Notes under the pieces: generated by a model
The model's input: the letters and a program-made list of their open reading frames with translations, nothing else
Databases searched by the model: none
Told to the model about the DNA's origin: nothing
Shown here: positions 1-5,841 of the stretch, piece after piece
How positions within the stretch are numbered: position 1 is the first letter of the stretch
Layout of the letters: the number at the start of each line of letters is the position of its first letter
Program-made: the position numbers and the translations under genes
Assembly (NCBI GenBank): GCA_946187025.1
Contig: CAMHPM010000096.1
Coordinates: 1-6,403 of the forward strand
Source: an uncultured Prevotellaceae bacterium
GTDB taxonomy: Bacteria; Bacteroidota; Bacteroidia; Bacteroidales; Bacteroidaceae
Reading direction: 5' to 3'
DNA: 6,403 nucleotides

Positions 1-286
1 CGGGTTTAGCAGTGACCGCATACTTGTTGTTGCCACGAGCCTTGCGGTTCTGGAAGTTGAGGATGAAGGCATAGACGATGTGCACCAGCACGAGCAGGGC
101 CAGTCCCATCGTGGCTGCTATGGCATACCAGTTGGAGCCGAGCAGGGCGCAGATGGTGTTGTAGGCGTCTTTGCTGATGAGTGCAACCACGTTCATGCAT
201 CCATGAAAGGTGATGAAGAGAACCAGTGCAAGACCGGAGATGGACATTACCAGCTTTCTTCCAATTGATGAATTAAATAACCACAT
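1..286 (-). CDS. sdhC: Succinate dehydrogenase/fumarate reductase cytochrome b subunit, N-terminal part
   Basis: Membrane anchor subunit of the succinate:quinone oxidoreductase/fumarate reductase complex (SdhC/FrdC, b558 family). In this family it binds heme b in the inner membrane and passes electrons between menaquinone and the flavoprotein and iron-sulfur subunits. The reading frame opens at the ATG at 286-284 and stays open to the window edge, giving 95 codons of a protein usually about 220-240 residues long, so it is cut by the window and not broken. The N-terminus MWLFNSSIGRKLVMSISGLA is the characteristic start of Bacteroidetes SdhC. A first membrane segment covers about residues 13-36 and contains H28 in the motif TFHGCMN. 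A second covers about 55-76 and contains H69 in LVLVHIVYA. Both are plausible heme-ligand histidines. The flavoprotein and iron-sulfur genes are expected beyond the left edge. In these anaerobes the complex normally runs as a fumarate reductase, so frdC is an equally valid name. Confidence 0.9.
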   Translation of the reverse strand, partial: MWLFNSSIGRKLVMSISGLALVLFITFHGCMNVVALISKDAYNTICALLGSNWYAIAATMGLALLVLVHIVYAFILNFQNRKARGNNKYAVTAKP

Positions 287-395
287 AAATAGATCTTTTT
301 ATTTGTTAATATTGTTTTGGTTTTGTTTTCAGTATTGTTTCGTGGCTTGCCTGAATGGGCTTGCTGCCATTATCACGTTTAGTGTATTCGCCCTG

Positions 396-428
396 CAAAG
401 ATAAGAATAAATCGTGAATAAATAGCAA
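396..428 (-). promoter_or_regulatory. Candidate Bacteroidetes-type promoter for sdhC
   Basis: On the minus strand, TATCTTTG (403-396) matches the Bacteroidetes -7 consensus TAnnTTTG exactly. A TTG at 428-426 lies 22 bp upstream as a candidate -33 element, slightly wider than the usual spacing of about 19-21. Transcription would start near 388-390 and leave a leader of about 100 nt before the ATG at 286. That leader holds a possible hairpin, with CGTG at 341-344 facing CACG at 374-377 and an inner GCC/GGC pair, but it is weak. The lepB stop is at 471, so the promoter lies in the gap between the two genes and lets sdhC be expressed independently. Confidence 0.55.
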
Positions 429-470
429 TTTATACATAATAAAATGTGCCACGGTTGTGAAAAAGCCTGT

Positions 471-1985
471 TTATTTGATGTTATCCACCCATCTGAATAG
501 TCGTTTCCAGCGTATATGGTCGGCTTCTGGGTTGGCATCGGGGCATACCGACCACCAGATGAACAGCGGCTTGCCTACGATATGGTCTTCGGGCACGAAG
601 CCCCAGTATCGGCTGTCGGCTGAGTTGTGGCGGTTGTCGCCCATCATCCAGTAGTAGTCCATGGCGAATGTGTAGGTGTCGGCCGGTTTGCCGTCGATGT
701 ATATTGCATCGTCAGTCACCTTGAGGTCGTGGCCTTCATATACTCGTATCGGACGTTCGTAGATGGCTATGTTGTCCATATCGAGCTTTATGGTCTCGCC
801 TTTTTTCGGTATCCATACGGGTCCGTAGTTGTCGCGTGTCCATCCGTATTCGTGGTCGAGCGGATATACGTGTCCTGAGTTGCGGTCGAGTATCTCTACT
901 ATGCTGTCGATTATCTCGGTGTGGCTTTCCAGTATCTCGCGTGCTGCCTTGGTGAGTGGCACTCCGAGCCGATGTTCTTCAAACGGATGGTCGGGACGGT
1001 CGTTCCACTGGCGGTAGTCTTCGTCGCTCAGGTCGATGTCGGCACGCAGCTTATCGGGACACGGACCCTTTGAGTATATGTAGTAGTTGAATTGTGCGAG
1101 TGTCGGTGTCGGCTTGGCCTCTCCGTCGATGTGTATTATCTTGTCGATGATTTGCAATGTCTGTCCTGGCAGGCCTACACATCGTTTCACATAGTTTTCG
1201 CGTCGGTCAACTGGTCGGCTTGTTATTTCTCCGTATATGTTTGTCTGGCTGGCTATTATCTTTTTTCCCACTGCATAGAGTTGGTTGAACAGTTCCATCT
1301 GACCGGCTGTTGTAAGTTCGTTGGCAGCAGGTAGCCGCACTCCTTGATCGATATATGTCTCGCGGCCCATAATGTAGCAGCGTTCGTAGAAGTCGCCCGG
1401 ATAGTTTACTGCCACCGTGTCGCCTGCAGGATAGTTGAACACCACGATGTCGCCCCATTCCACATGTCCCAGGCCTTTCACCCGTCGGTAGTCCCAGTGT
1501 GGCCATTCTATGTACGACTTCATGCCTCCAAACGGCAGTGTGTGCTGTGTGAGTGGCATGGTGAGTGGTGTCTGCGGTATGCGCGGGCCGTAGCTCAGTT
1601 TGCTCACAAGCAGGTAGTCGCCGGTGAGCAGCGACTTCTCGAGCGACGAGCTTGGTATCTGATAGTTCTGGAAGAAGAACTGATTGACGAAATAGACGGC
1701 CACGAGGGCGAACACCAGGGCATCGACCCAACTCATGATGGTGCGTGCCACGGGGCTCTCGAGTTCCTTCCACCATGTCCACTTTATCTTCTTGGTGATG
1801 TAGGCGTCGAAGATGAACGGCAGTACGATGAGTCCCCACCAACTGCCTACCCAGTAGAGGAATGCAAGGTAGAGGATGGTGGCGATGATGAATTTCACCC
1901 AGTTCTTGCGTTTGTTCTTTTTTGCGTCGGCTGCAGCATTCTCGCGTTCAGCCTTTATCTGTTTCGTCCCTTTGAATTTTGTCAT
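471..1985 (-). CDS. lepB: Signal peptidase I (leader peptidase), large Bacteroidetes form
   Basis: Membrane-bound serine protease of family S26. It removes signal peptides from Sec/Tat-exported proteins on the periplasmic side, using a Ser-Lys dyad. The 504-residue product has a basic cytoplasmic start (about 1-30), hydrophobic segments at about 31-60 and a further one at 83-104, then the catalytic domain. Catalytic Ser is S114 (IPSSSLEKSLLTGDYLLVSK), the general base is K267 (YVKRCVGLPG), and box E is GDNRHNSADSRYWGFVPEDH at 449-468. Compared with E. coli LepB there are about 98 extra residues between Ser and Lys, mostly after GDIVVFNYP (178-186), and about 55 extra between Lys and box E. 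From family knowledge, long forms of this kind are normal in Bacteroidetes. The start ATG at 1985-1983 is followed by a natural basic N-terminus, and no Shine-Dalgarno is visible. No promoter match is seen directly upstream, so co-transcription from dapB (gap 118 bp) is likely. Confidence 0.96.
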   Translation of the reverse strand: MTKFKGTKQIKAERENAAADAKKNKRKNWVKFIIATILYLAFLYWVGSWWGLIVLPFIFDAYITKKIKWTWWKELESPVARTIMSWVDALVFALVAVYFVNQFFFQNYQIPSSSLEKSLLTGDYLLVSKLSYGPRIPQTPLTMPLTQHTLPFGGMKSYIEWPHWDYRRVKGLGHVEWGDIVVFNYPAGDTVAVNYPGDFYERCYIMGRETYIDQGVRLPAANELTTAGQMELFNQLYAVGKKIIASQTNIYGEITSRPVDRRENYVKRCVGLPGQTLQIIDKIIHIDGEAKPTPTLAQFNYYIYSKGPCPDKLRADIDLSDEDYRQWNDRPDHPFEEHRLGVPLTKAAREILESHTEIIDSIVEILDRNSGHVYPLDHEYGWTRDNYGPVWIPKKGETIKLDMDNIAIYERPIRVYEGHDLKVTDDAIYIDGKPADTYTFAMDYYWMMGDNRHNSADSRYWGFVPEDHIVGKPLFIWWSVCPDANPEADHIRWKRLFRWVDNIK

Positions 1986-2031
1986 AACCGTTATTTGTGT
2001 TTTTTTATATTGTTTTTCGTCTTGTCCTGAC

Positions 2032-2087
2032 GAGTGCGCAGTCTCGGGGCTGTGAGTGCGCAGTCTCAGGGCTGTGAGTGCGCAGTC
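2032..2087. repeat. 22-bp tandem direct repeat, about 2.5 copies, between dapB and lepB
   Basis: Two adjacent 22-bp units at 2032-2053 and 2054-2075 differ at one base only (G2046 versus A2068). A third, partial copy at 2076-2087 matches the first 12 bases of the unit (GAGTGCGCAGTC) exactly. Each copy contains the palindrome TGCGCA inside the longer imperfect dyad GAGtGCGCaGTC(TC). The block is much richer in G+C than the surrounding T-rich spacer. It lies in the 118-bp gap downstream of dapB and upstream of lepB, so it would be inside a dapB-lepB transcript. Its function is unknown. It could be a protein-binding array, a transcript structure, or replication slippage without function. Confidence 0.9.
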
Positions 2088-2103
2088 GTTTTTTTATTCC
2101 TAA

Positions 2104-2799
2104 TCAGTTTTCACCAAACTTCATCATGTCGTCCATCGTGAGCAGCCCCTGATGGCTGGCTGTAAACTCGGCAGCCATCACTGCGCCGAGGGCAAAGCCG
2201 GAGCGGTTGTGGGCATCGTGGGTGATGGTTATCTTGTCGGCCTCGCTGTCGTATTCTATCGAATGAATGCCTGGCACTTCGCCTTCACGAATCGAATTGA
2301 TCTTTACATCGGCAAACCTTGGTGCCTCGCTCTTTATCTGTTCGGCCAGGGTGATGGCAGTGCCGCTTGGTGCATCGAGTTTGTGTATGTGGTGTGTCTC
2401 GGTCATACTGACTCCGTACTGCGGAAAGTCTTGCATGATGCGTGCCAGATATTTGTTCACGGCCGAGAATATGGCCACCCCGAGGCTGAAGTTGGAAGCC
2501 CAAAACAGGGTCTTGCCTTCCTGGCTACATGCACGGCGCACCTCGTCGCCATGCTCTTTCAGCCATCCGGTACTGCCCGATACCACCTTAACCCCCTGCT
2601 CCCAGGCACGCAGATAATTGCCGTATGCCACATGCGGGGCGGTGAACTCAATTGCCACGTCGGCCGAGCGGAATGCATCGGAATCGAAATCGCCTTGGTT
2701 GTCGATATCGATGATGCACACTATTTCATGTCCGCGACTCAGGGCCACATGCTCTATCATGTGGCCCATCTTGCCATATCCTATCAATGCTATCTTCAT
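2104..2799 (-). CDS. dapB: 4-hydroxy-tetrahydrodipicolinate reductase
   Basis: Cytoplasmic NAD(P)H-dependent enzyme of the lysine/meso-diaminopimelate pathway. It reduces the dehydrated DapA product to tetrahydrodipicolinate and so feeds both lysine and peptidoglycan synthesis. The 231-residue protein begins with the nucleotide-binding motif IGYGKMG (6-12). An acidic pair lies near the end of strand 2 (D31-D33), where the coenzyme ribose is usually read. The substrate-binding signature of DapB is complete at 134-148: E134, H136, H137, H139, K140 and the loop DAPSGTA, with H136 and K140 corresponding to the E. coli catalytic H159 and K163. NFSLGV (103-108) and EGEVPG (172-177) are further family motifs. 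The length is a little short compared with the 270-residue proteobacterial form, which I believe is normal in Bacteroidetes. The start at 2799-2797 is fixed by the Rossmann motif at the very N-terminus. A promoter match lies just upstream, and lepB follows 118 bp downstream on the same strand. Confidence 0.96.
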   Translation of the reverse strand: MKIALIGYGKMGHMIEHVALSRGHEIVCIIDIDNQGDFDSDAFRSADVAIEFTAPHVAYGNYLRAWEQGVKVVSGSTGWLKEHGDEVRRACSQEGKTLFWASNFSLGVAIFSAVNKYLARIMQDFPQYGVSMTETHHIHKLDAPSGTAITLAEQIKSEAPRFADVKINSIREGEVPGIHSIEYDSEADKITITHDAHNRSGFALGAVMAAEFTASHQGLLTMDDMMKFGEN

Positions 2800-2821
2800 C
2801 TTTTATCAGAGTTTTGGAATG

Positions 2822-2850
2822 CAAAGTTAACTAAATAAAGCGAAAGACAA
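2822..2850 (-). promoter_or_regulatory. dapB: Candidate promoter for dapB-lepB
   Basis: On the minus strand, TAACTTTG (2829-2822) is an exact match to the Bacteroidetes -7 consensus TAnnTTTG. A TTG at 2850-2848 lies 18 bp upstream as a possible -33 element. Transcription would start near 2815 and give a short leader of about 15-20 nt. That leader ends in the A-rich sequence GATAAAAG directly before the ATG, typical of genes that do not rely on a Shine-Dalgarno sequence. Confidence 0.6.
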
Positions 2851-2917
2851 GGTGTAGAAGCAGAAAAAACGTACTATTTGGGCGGAAACAGGAAGGTAGA
2901 GAGTGGAAAATAAGGTC

Positions 2918-2948
2918 TCTGTATATCATTTTCATAACAATATGTTTG
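2918..2948 (+). promoter_or_regulatory. Candidate upstream promoter for the symporter-xylanase genes
   Basis: TATGTTTG (2941-2948) is an exact match to the -7 consensus TAnnTTTG. TCTG (2918-2921), 19 bp upstream, matches three of four bases of the -33 consensus TTTG. Initiation near 2955 would give a leader of about 175 nt containing the dyad at 2969-2989. This is a consensus match only, and it competes with the nearer candidate at 3080-3087. Confidence 0.35.
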
Positions 2949-2968
2949 CACATAACGGAAATATCCAA

Positions 2969-2989
2969 AACATGAATTATATTTATGTT
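2969..2989. promoter_or_regulatory. Imperfect 21-bp dyad, possible operator
   Basis: The arms AACATGAAT and ATTTATGTT are inverted copies around A2979. Eight of the ten base positions flanking the centre are complementary; 2974/2984 and 2978/2980 are the mismatches. The centre lies about 105 bp upstream of the -7 candidate at 3080-3087 and about 150 bp from the symporter start. That is a reasonable place for an activator, or for a repressor acting on the 2918-2948 candidate promoter. The sequence is AT-rich, so a chance dyad is possible. Confidence 0.35.
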
Positions 2990-3079
2990 CTACATTTCAA
3001 TTTAGCACTATAAAACCTAAATGTTTCAAATTTGCAAAAAGATTATTCACCTGATTAATGTTTTATAAAAATAAAATCG

Positions 3080-3087
3080 TTACTTTG
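3080..3087 (+). promoter_or_regulatory. Candidate proximal -7 element for the symporter-xylanase genes
   Basis: TTACTTTG matches the -7 consensus TAnnTTTG at seven of eight positions and continues into GC, as many Bacteroidetes promoters do. The distance to the ATG (44 bp) would give a leader of about 35-40 nt that is A/T-rich, with AATTATTAAAAC directly before the start. No good TTTG -33 element stands 19-21 bp upstream, which is consistent with an activator-dependent promoter but also weakens the call. Confidence 0.45.
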
Positions 3088-3131
3088 CAAGCGGAAACTA
3101 ATACAAATTTATAATCAACAATTATTAAAAC

Positions 3132-4541
3132 ATGGAAACAAATCAGACAAATGCAAACAGCTTGAAGGGATTCTACAAGCTGAACTGGATGCAACGCATC
3201 GGCTTCGGTTCGGGCGACTTGGCTCAGAACCTCATCTTCCAAACAGTGGCAACTTATTTGATGATTTACCTCACGACGGTACTGAAAATCAACCTGGCCT
3301 TTGTCAGCGGACTCATCCTTACGGTTCGTCTCGTCGATTGCTTCTGGAGTCCGGTAGTGGGTCGATATATCGACAACCGCAATCCGAAGTTGGGTAAATA
3401 TCGTGCCTACCTGCTCTATGGTGGCATTCCGCTCACCGTTGCTGCCTGCTTGCTCATGCTTCCACAGGCTGCTACATGGTCGATGCCGATGAAGATGGTA
3501 TATGCTGCAGCAAGCTACACGGTACTGAGCATGATATACTCGGTGGTGAACATCCCTTACGGATCGATCATGGCCAGTATGACTCGCGACAACGACGAAG
3601 TACTTATCCTCACCTCCACCCGTATGGTATGTGCCAACATCGGTCAGATTGTAGTTCAGGCTGGTTTCCCAATCGGACTCGCCATGTGTGTACACACTGC
3701 TATCGACTGGAATCAAGCCACATTTATGGCTATCGGTACCATCCCGGCATTCATCATCCTGCCTTCACTGCCAATACTGAAGAAGTGGCTGGGCAAGAAG
3801 GGATTGTACTACACACTACTCTCTATAGGCCTCGTGGGATTTGCTATATTGTTTGTCATAGGTAAGTTCTTCGACGTGCAGAGTTGTAACACAATAGTTC
3901 AGATAGCAAAGGTGATGACCGGAGTAGGTCTGCTTGTTGGTTCACTCATGTGGGCATTGGTACCAGAAGTCATCACTGAGGCCGAATACCGCACCGGCAA
4001 CCGTCCTGCAGCTACAGTGAATGCGCTGGCCGGAGTTGCTTTCAAGGCCGGATTCTCTATCGCTGGTTGGATTACACCACTGGTGATGGGTATGATTGGT
4101 TTCAATTTTGTAAACGAAGAATCGGCACTGCCTACCGATCCGACTGCATGGTTCACCGTGACATGTGTATTCGCACTCATCGGTTTTGTACTCCTTATGT
4201 TCTGTTTCATGGGTAGCAAAGAGAACATCACCACCACGCCCGAGAAGCCAGTATCGTTTGGCGAGATGTGGCAGGAATTCAAGGTCAACAAGTGTCTGCA
4301 ACTGGTGCTAGGCATCTTCGTCGTAGTATTCCTCGCATCGTTTATCAGCGCACCTGTCAATGCCTATTACGTGAAGTTGGCCAACTATTCCGAGATAGCA
4401 CAGAATGCCCTGTTGCTCTTCACCACCATCATCCCAGCCGTATTGCTCGTAGTAGTAGGATACCTTGTTTATAAGTATCCACTTACCGATGAGCGACTCG
4501 ACGAAATCAACCGTGAAATCGAAGCAAGGTCGAGTAAGTAA
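3132..4541 (+). CDS. GPH-family cation:sugar symporter, probable xylo-oligosaccharide or xylose importer
   Basis: Inner-membrane secondary transporter of the glycoside-pentoside-hexuronide:cation symporter family (MelB/XylP type, MFS superfamily). The 469 residues fit the family's usual 450-500. About twelve membrane segments can be traced, roughly 33-50, 54-72, 95-112, 121-140, 163-187, 196-214, 225-246, 258-278, 303-323, 338-361, 389-407 and 425-448. Family marks are GFGSGDLAQN (24-33), RLVDCFWSPVVGRYIDN (66-82, aligning with the MelB cation-site helix), KLGKYRAYLLYG (86-97) and NIPYGSI (140-146), plus a charged C-terminal tail. D69 aligns with MelB D55, but S73 stands where MelB has the second cation-site Asp (D59). 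The xylanase gene 152 bp downstream suggests the substrate. I recall a GPH symporter (xynD) next to the GH10 gene xynA in Prevotella bryantii, so this may be its counterpart. Substrate and coupling ion are inference. The ATG at 3132 follows an A-rich leader. Confidence 0.88.
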   Translation: METNQTNANSLKGFYKLNWMQRIGFGSGDLAQNLIFQTVATYLMIYLTTVLKINLAFVSGLILTVRLVDCFWSPVVGRYIDNRNPKLGKYRAYLLYGGIPLTVAACLLMLPQAATWSMPMKMVYAAASYTVLSMIYSVVNIPYGSIMASMTRDNDEVLILTSTRMVCANIGQIVVQAGFPIGLAMCVHTAIDWNQATFMAIGTIPAFIILPSLPILKKWLGKKGLYYTLLSIGLVGFAILFVIGKFFDVQSCNTIVQIAKVMTGVGLLVGSLMWALVPEVITEAEYRTGNRPAATVNALAGVAFKAGFSIAGWITPLVMGMIGFNFVNEESALPTDPTAWFTVTCVFALIGFVLLMFCFMGSKENITTTPEKPVSFGEMWQEFKVNKCLQLVLGIFVVVFLASFISAPVNAYYVKLANYSEIAQNALLLFTTIIPAVLLVVVGYLVYKYPLTDERLDEINREIEARSSK

Positions 4542-4552
4542 AAAACATACAG

Positions 4553-4607
4553 ACCCTCTCCCCAGCCCTCCCCCTTTATGGGGAGGGAGTGCCATCCGGA
4601 TGGAAAT
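4553..4607. repeat. Intergenic repeat element, unit 1: CT/GA hairpin plus 12-bp palindrome
   Basis: A pyrimidine-rich stretch leads into a perfect 8-bp inverted repeat, CCCTCCCC (4566-4573) and GGGGAGGG (4580-4587), with a 6-nt loop. After a short AGTG spacer comes the perfect palindrome CCATCCGGATGG (4592-4603), then AAAT. The same order recurs in unit 2, with palindromes exactly 50 bp apart. The unit starts 11 bp after the symporter stop codon. There is no T-tract after the hairpin, so it is not a classical intrinsic terminator. The form resembles a dispersed non-coding repeat of the REP type, but whether it recurs in the genome cannot be seen here. Confidence 0.8.
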
Positions 4608-4610
4608 AAA

Positions 4611-4657
4611 CCTCCCCTAATCCCTCCCAAGGAGGGGAATACCATCCGGATGGAAAT
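4611..4657. repeat. Intergenic repeat element, unit 2
   Basis: This is the second copy of the element, shorter and diverged in the hairpin but identical across the palindrome. CCCTCC (4622-4627) and GGAGGG (4631-4636) form a 6-bp stem around CAA. CCATCCGGATGG (4642-4653) follows, with the same AAAT after it. The palindrome and its flank are better conserved between units than the hairpin loop, which suggests the palindrome is a fixed part of the element. The remaining spacer to the xylanase ATG holds two copies of AAATCGT (4669-4675 and 4677-4683). I find no TAnnTTTG promoter match in the gap, so the xylanase is probably read from the symporter promoter through both units. Confidence 0.8.
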
Positions 4658-4693
4658 GAACAAATAGTAAATCGTCAAATCGTAAATAATAAA

Positions 4694-5794
4694 ATGTTTT
4701 TTAAAATAATACTGATACTCGCTATGGCAGCCATGACTCAGAGCATGGCTGCACAAAGCACCATGCGCGAGGCATTCAAAGATAAGTTCCTCATCGGTGC
4801 TGCCATCAATGTGCGCCACGTGAAGAGCAAAGACCCACGCGTGCAAAACGTGATAAAAGAGCAATTCAGTGCCCTCGTGCCCGAAAACTGCATGAAGCCC
4901 GAAGAAATTCATCCCAAGCAAAACCTCTGGGACTTCAGCGATGCCGACGCACTGGTGAAGCTGGCTAAGAAAAATCATCAGGTCATCACCGGTCACTGCC
5001 TCGTGTGGCATTCACAGGTGCCTTACTGGTTCTTCAAGGACGACATGGCACAACCCGTGACTCGCGACGAACTCATACGCCGCATGAAGGAACATATACA
5101 AACCGTGGTTGGACGCTACAAGGGCAAGATAAAAGGATGGGACGTGGTGAACGAAGCCATTCTCGACAACGGACAGATGCGTCAGACTCAGTTCTACAAC
5201 ACCATCGGACCTGAATACATCCGCCTGGCATTCCAGTTTGCACATGAAGCCGACCCCGATGCCGAACTCTACTACAACGACTACAGCATGGACAACCCTG
5301 CAAAACGTCAGACAGTGGTCAACCTCATTCGTGACCTCAAGTCCCACGGATGCCGCATCGACGGAGTGGGTATGCAGTCGCATGTGTCGTTCTCTACCAA
5401 CCTCAACGAATACGAGAAGAGCATCGAAGCATTTGCTGCCGAGGGTGTGAAGGTGATGGTCACCGAACTCGACCTCAGCGTCCTGCCATGGCCAAGCGGC
5501 AACTACGGAGCTGCCGTAGAGACCAACTTCGAATATCAGAAGCAGATGAACCCATACACCGACGGACTGCCAGCCGAGAAGGCACAGGAGCAAACCGACT
5601 TCTTCGTAAAGCTCTTCAAAATCTACCTGAAGCACGCCGACGTAATCGACCGTGTCACCTTCTGGGGACTCACCGATGGCGACAGCTGGAAGAACGGATG
5701 GCCTATGGCCGGACGTACCGACTATCCGCTGGCCATCGACCGCAACTACCAACCAAAGCCTTTTGTGAGCGAAATCATAAAGCTGGTAAAATAG
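4694..5794 (+). CDS. xynA: Secreted endo-1,4-beta-xylanase, glycoside hydrolase family 10
   Basis: Retaining endoxylanase that cuts internal beta-1,4 linkages of xylan outside the cytoplasm. The 366-residue protein starts with a Sec signal peptide (hydrophobic residues 2-14, likely cleavage after A19 or A20). There is no lipobox cysteine, so it should be a soluble periplasmic or released enzyme. The rest is one GH10 (beta/alpha)8 domain with no carbohydrate-binding module. Visible family residues are E64, N65 and K68 (ENCMK), H101, W105 and H106 (GHCLVWHSQ), the acid/base E154 in WDVVNEA, Q228 and H230 (GMQSH), the nucleophile E258 in TELD, and W324, D328 and W332 in WGLTDGDSW. All catalytic parts are present, so it should be active. 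It follows the symporter gene on the same strand by 152 bp without its own visible promoter, implying a two-gene operon. The gene ends with three in-frame stops in a row (TAG TAG TAA, 5792-5800). The symbol follows P. bryantii usage and is less certain than the function. Confidence 0.95.
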   Translation: MFFKIILILAMAAMTQSMAAQSTMREAFKDKFLIGAAINVRHVKSKDPRVQNVIKEQFSALVPENCMKPEEIHPKQNLWDFSDADALVKLAKKNHQVITGHCLVWHSQVPYWFFKDDMAQPVTRDELIRRMKEHIQTVVGRYKGKIKGWDVVNEAILDNGQMRQTQFYNTIGPEYIRLAFQFAHEADPDAELYYNDYSMDNPAKRQTVVNLIRDLKSHGCRIDGVGMQSHVSFSTNLNEYEKSIEAFAAEGVKVMVTELDLSVLPWPSGNYGAAVETNFEYQKQMNPYTDGLPAEKAQEQTDFFVKLFKIYLKHADVIDRVTFWGLTDGDSWKNGWPMAGRTDYPLAIDRNYQPKPFVSEIIKLVK

Positions 5795-5841
5795 TAGTAA
5801 ATATTCATTAACGTAAGTTTTACTTACTATATATATAAGAA

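Larger units (their letters stand above)
2800..3131. promoter_or_regulatory. Divergent intergenic control region between dapB and the xylan genes
   Basis: This 332-bp AT-rich region has no credible gene on either strand. It separates dapB (-) from the symporter gene (+) and must hold the control elements of both. The parts I can point to are the dapB promoter match (2822-2850), two candidate forward promoters (2918-2948 and 3080-3087) and a 21-bp imperfect dyad (2969-2989). There is also an approximate direct repeat of TTTCAA(A)TTT(A)GCA at 2995-3007 and 3024-3036. Xylanase clusters in Prevotella are known to be regulated by xylan breakdown products through hybrid two-component sensors, but no such regulator gene lies in this window. 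Confidence 0.6.

Noticed and set aside
1344..2030. Open frame of 228 codons on the plus strand opposite lepB
   Set aside because: Antisense to a well-supported lepB; low-plausibility composition rich in His, Cys and Val.
2032..2087. CRISPR-like array
   Set aside because: The repeats are directly adjacent with no spacers, and no cas genes are nearby; it is a plain tandem repeat.
2152..2838. Open frame of 228 codons on the plus strand opposite dapB
   Set aside because: It is fully antisense to a dapB gene with all signature motifs and would run through the dapB promoter match. The protein resembles nothing I know.
2933..2956. Direct repeat CATAAC at 2933-2938 and 2951-2956
   Set aside because: A six-base repeat in AT-rich DNA is expected by chance and has no further symmetry or spacing support.
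3063..3716. Open frame of 217 codons on the minus strand over the 5' half of the symporter gene
   Set aside because: Antisense to a clear 12-TM transporter and extending across its promoter region; no coding signals of its own.
4553..4657. Intrinsic terminator between symporter and xylanase
   Set aside because: The hairpins are GC-strong but are followed by GA-rich and palindromic sequence, with no T-tract on the plus strand.
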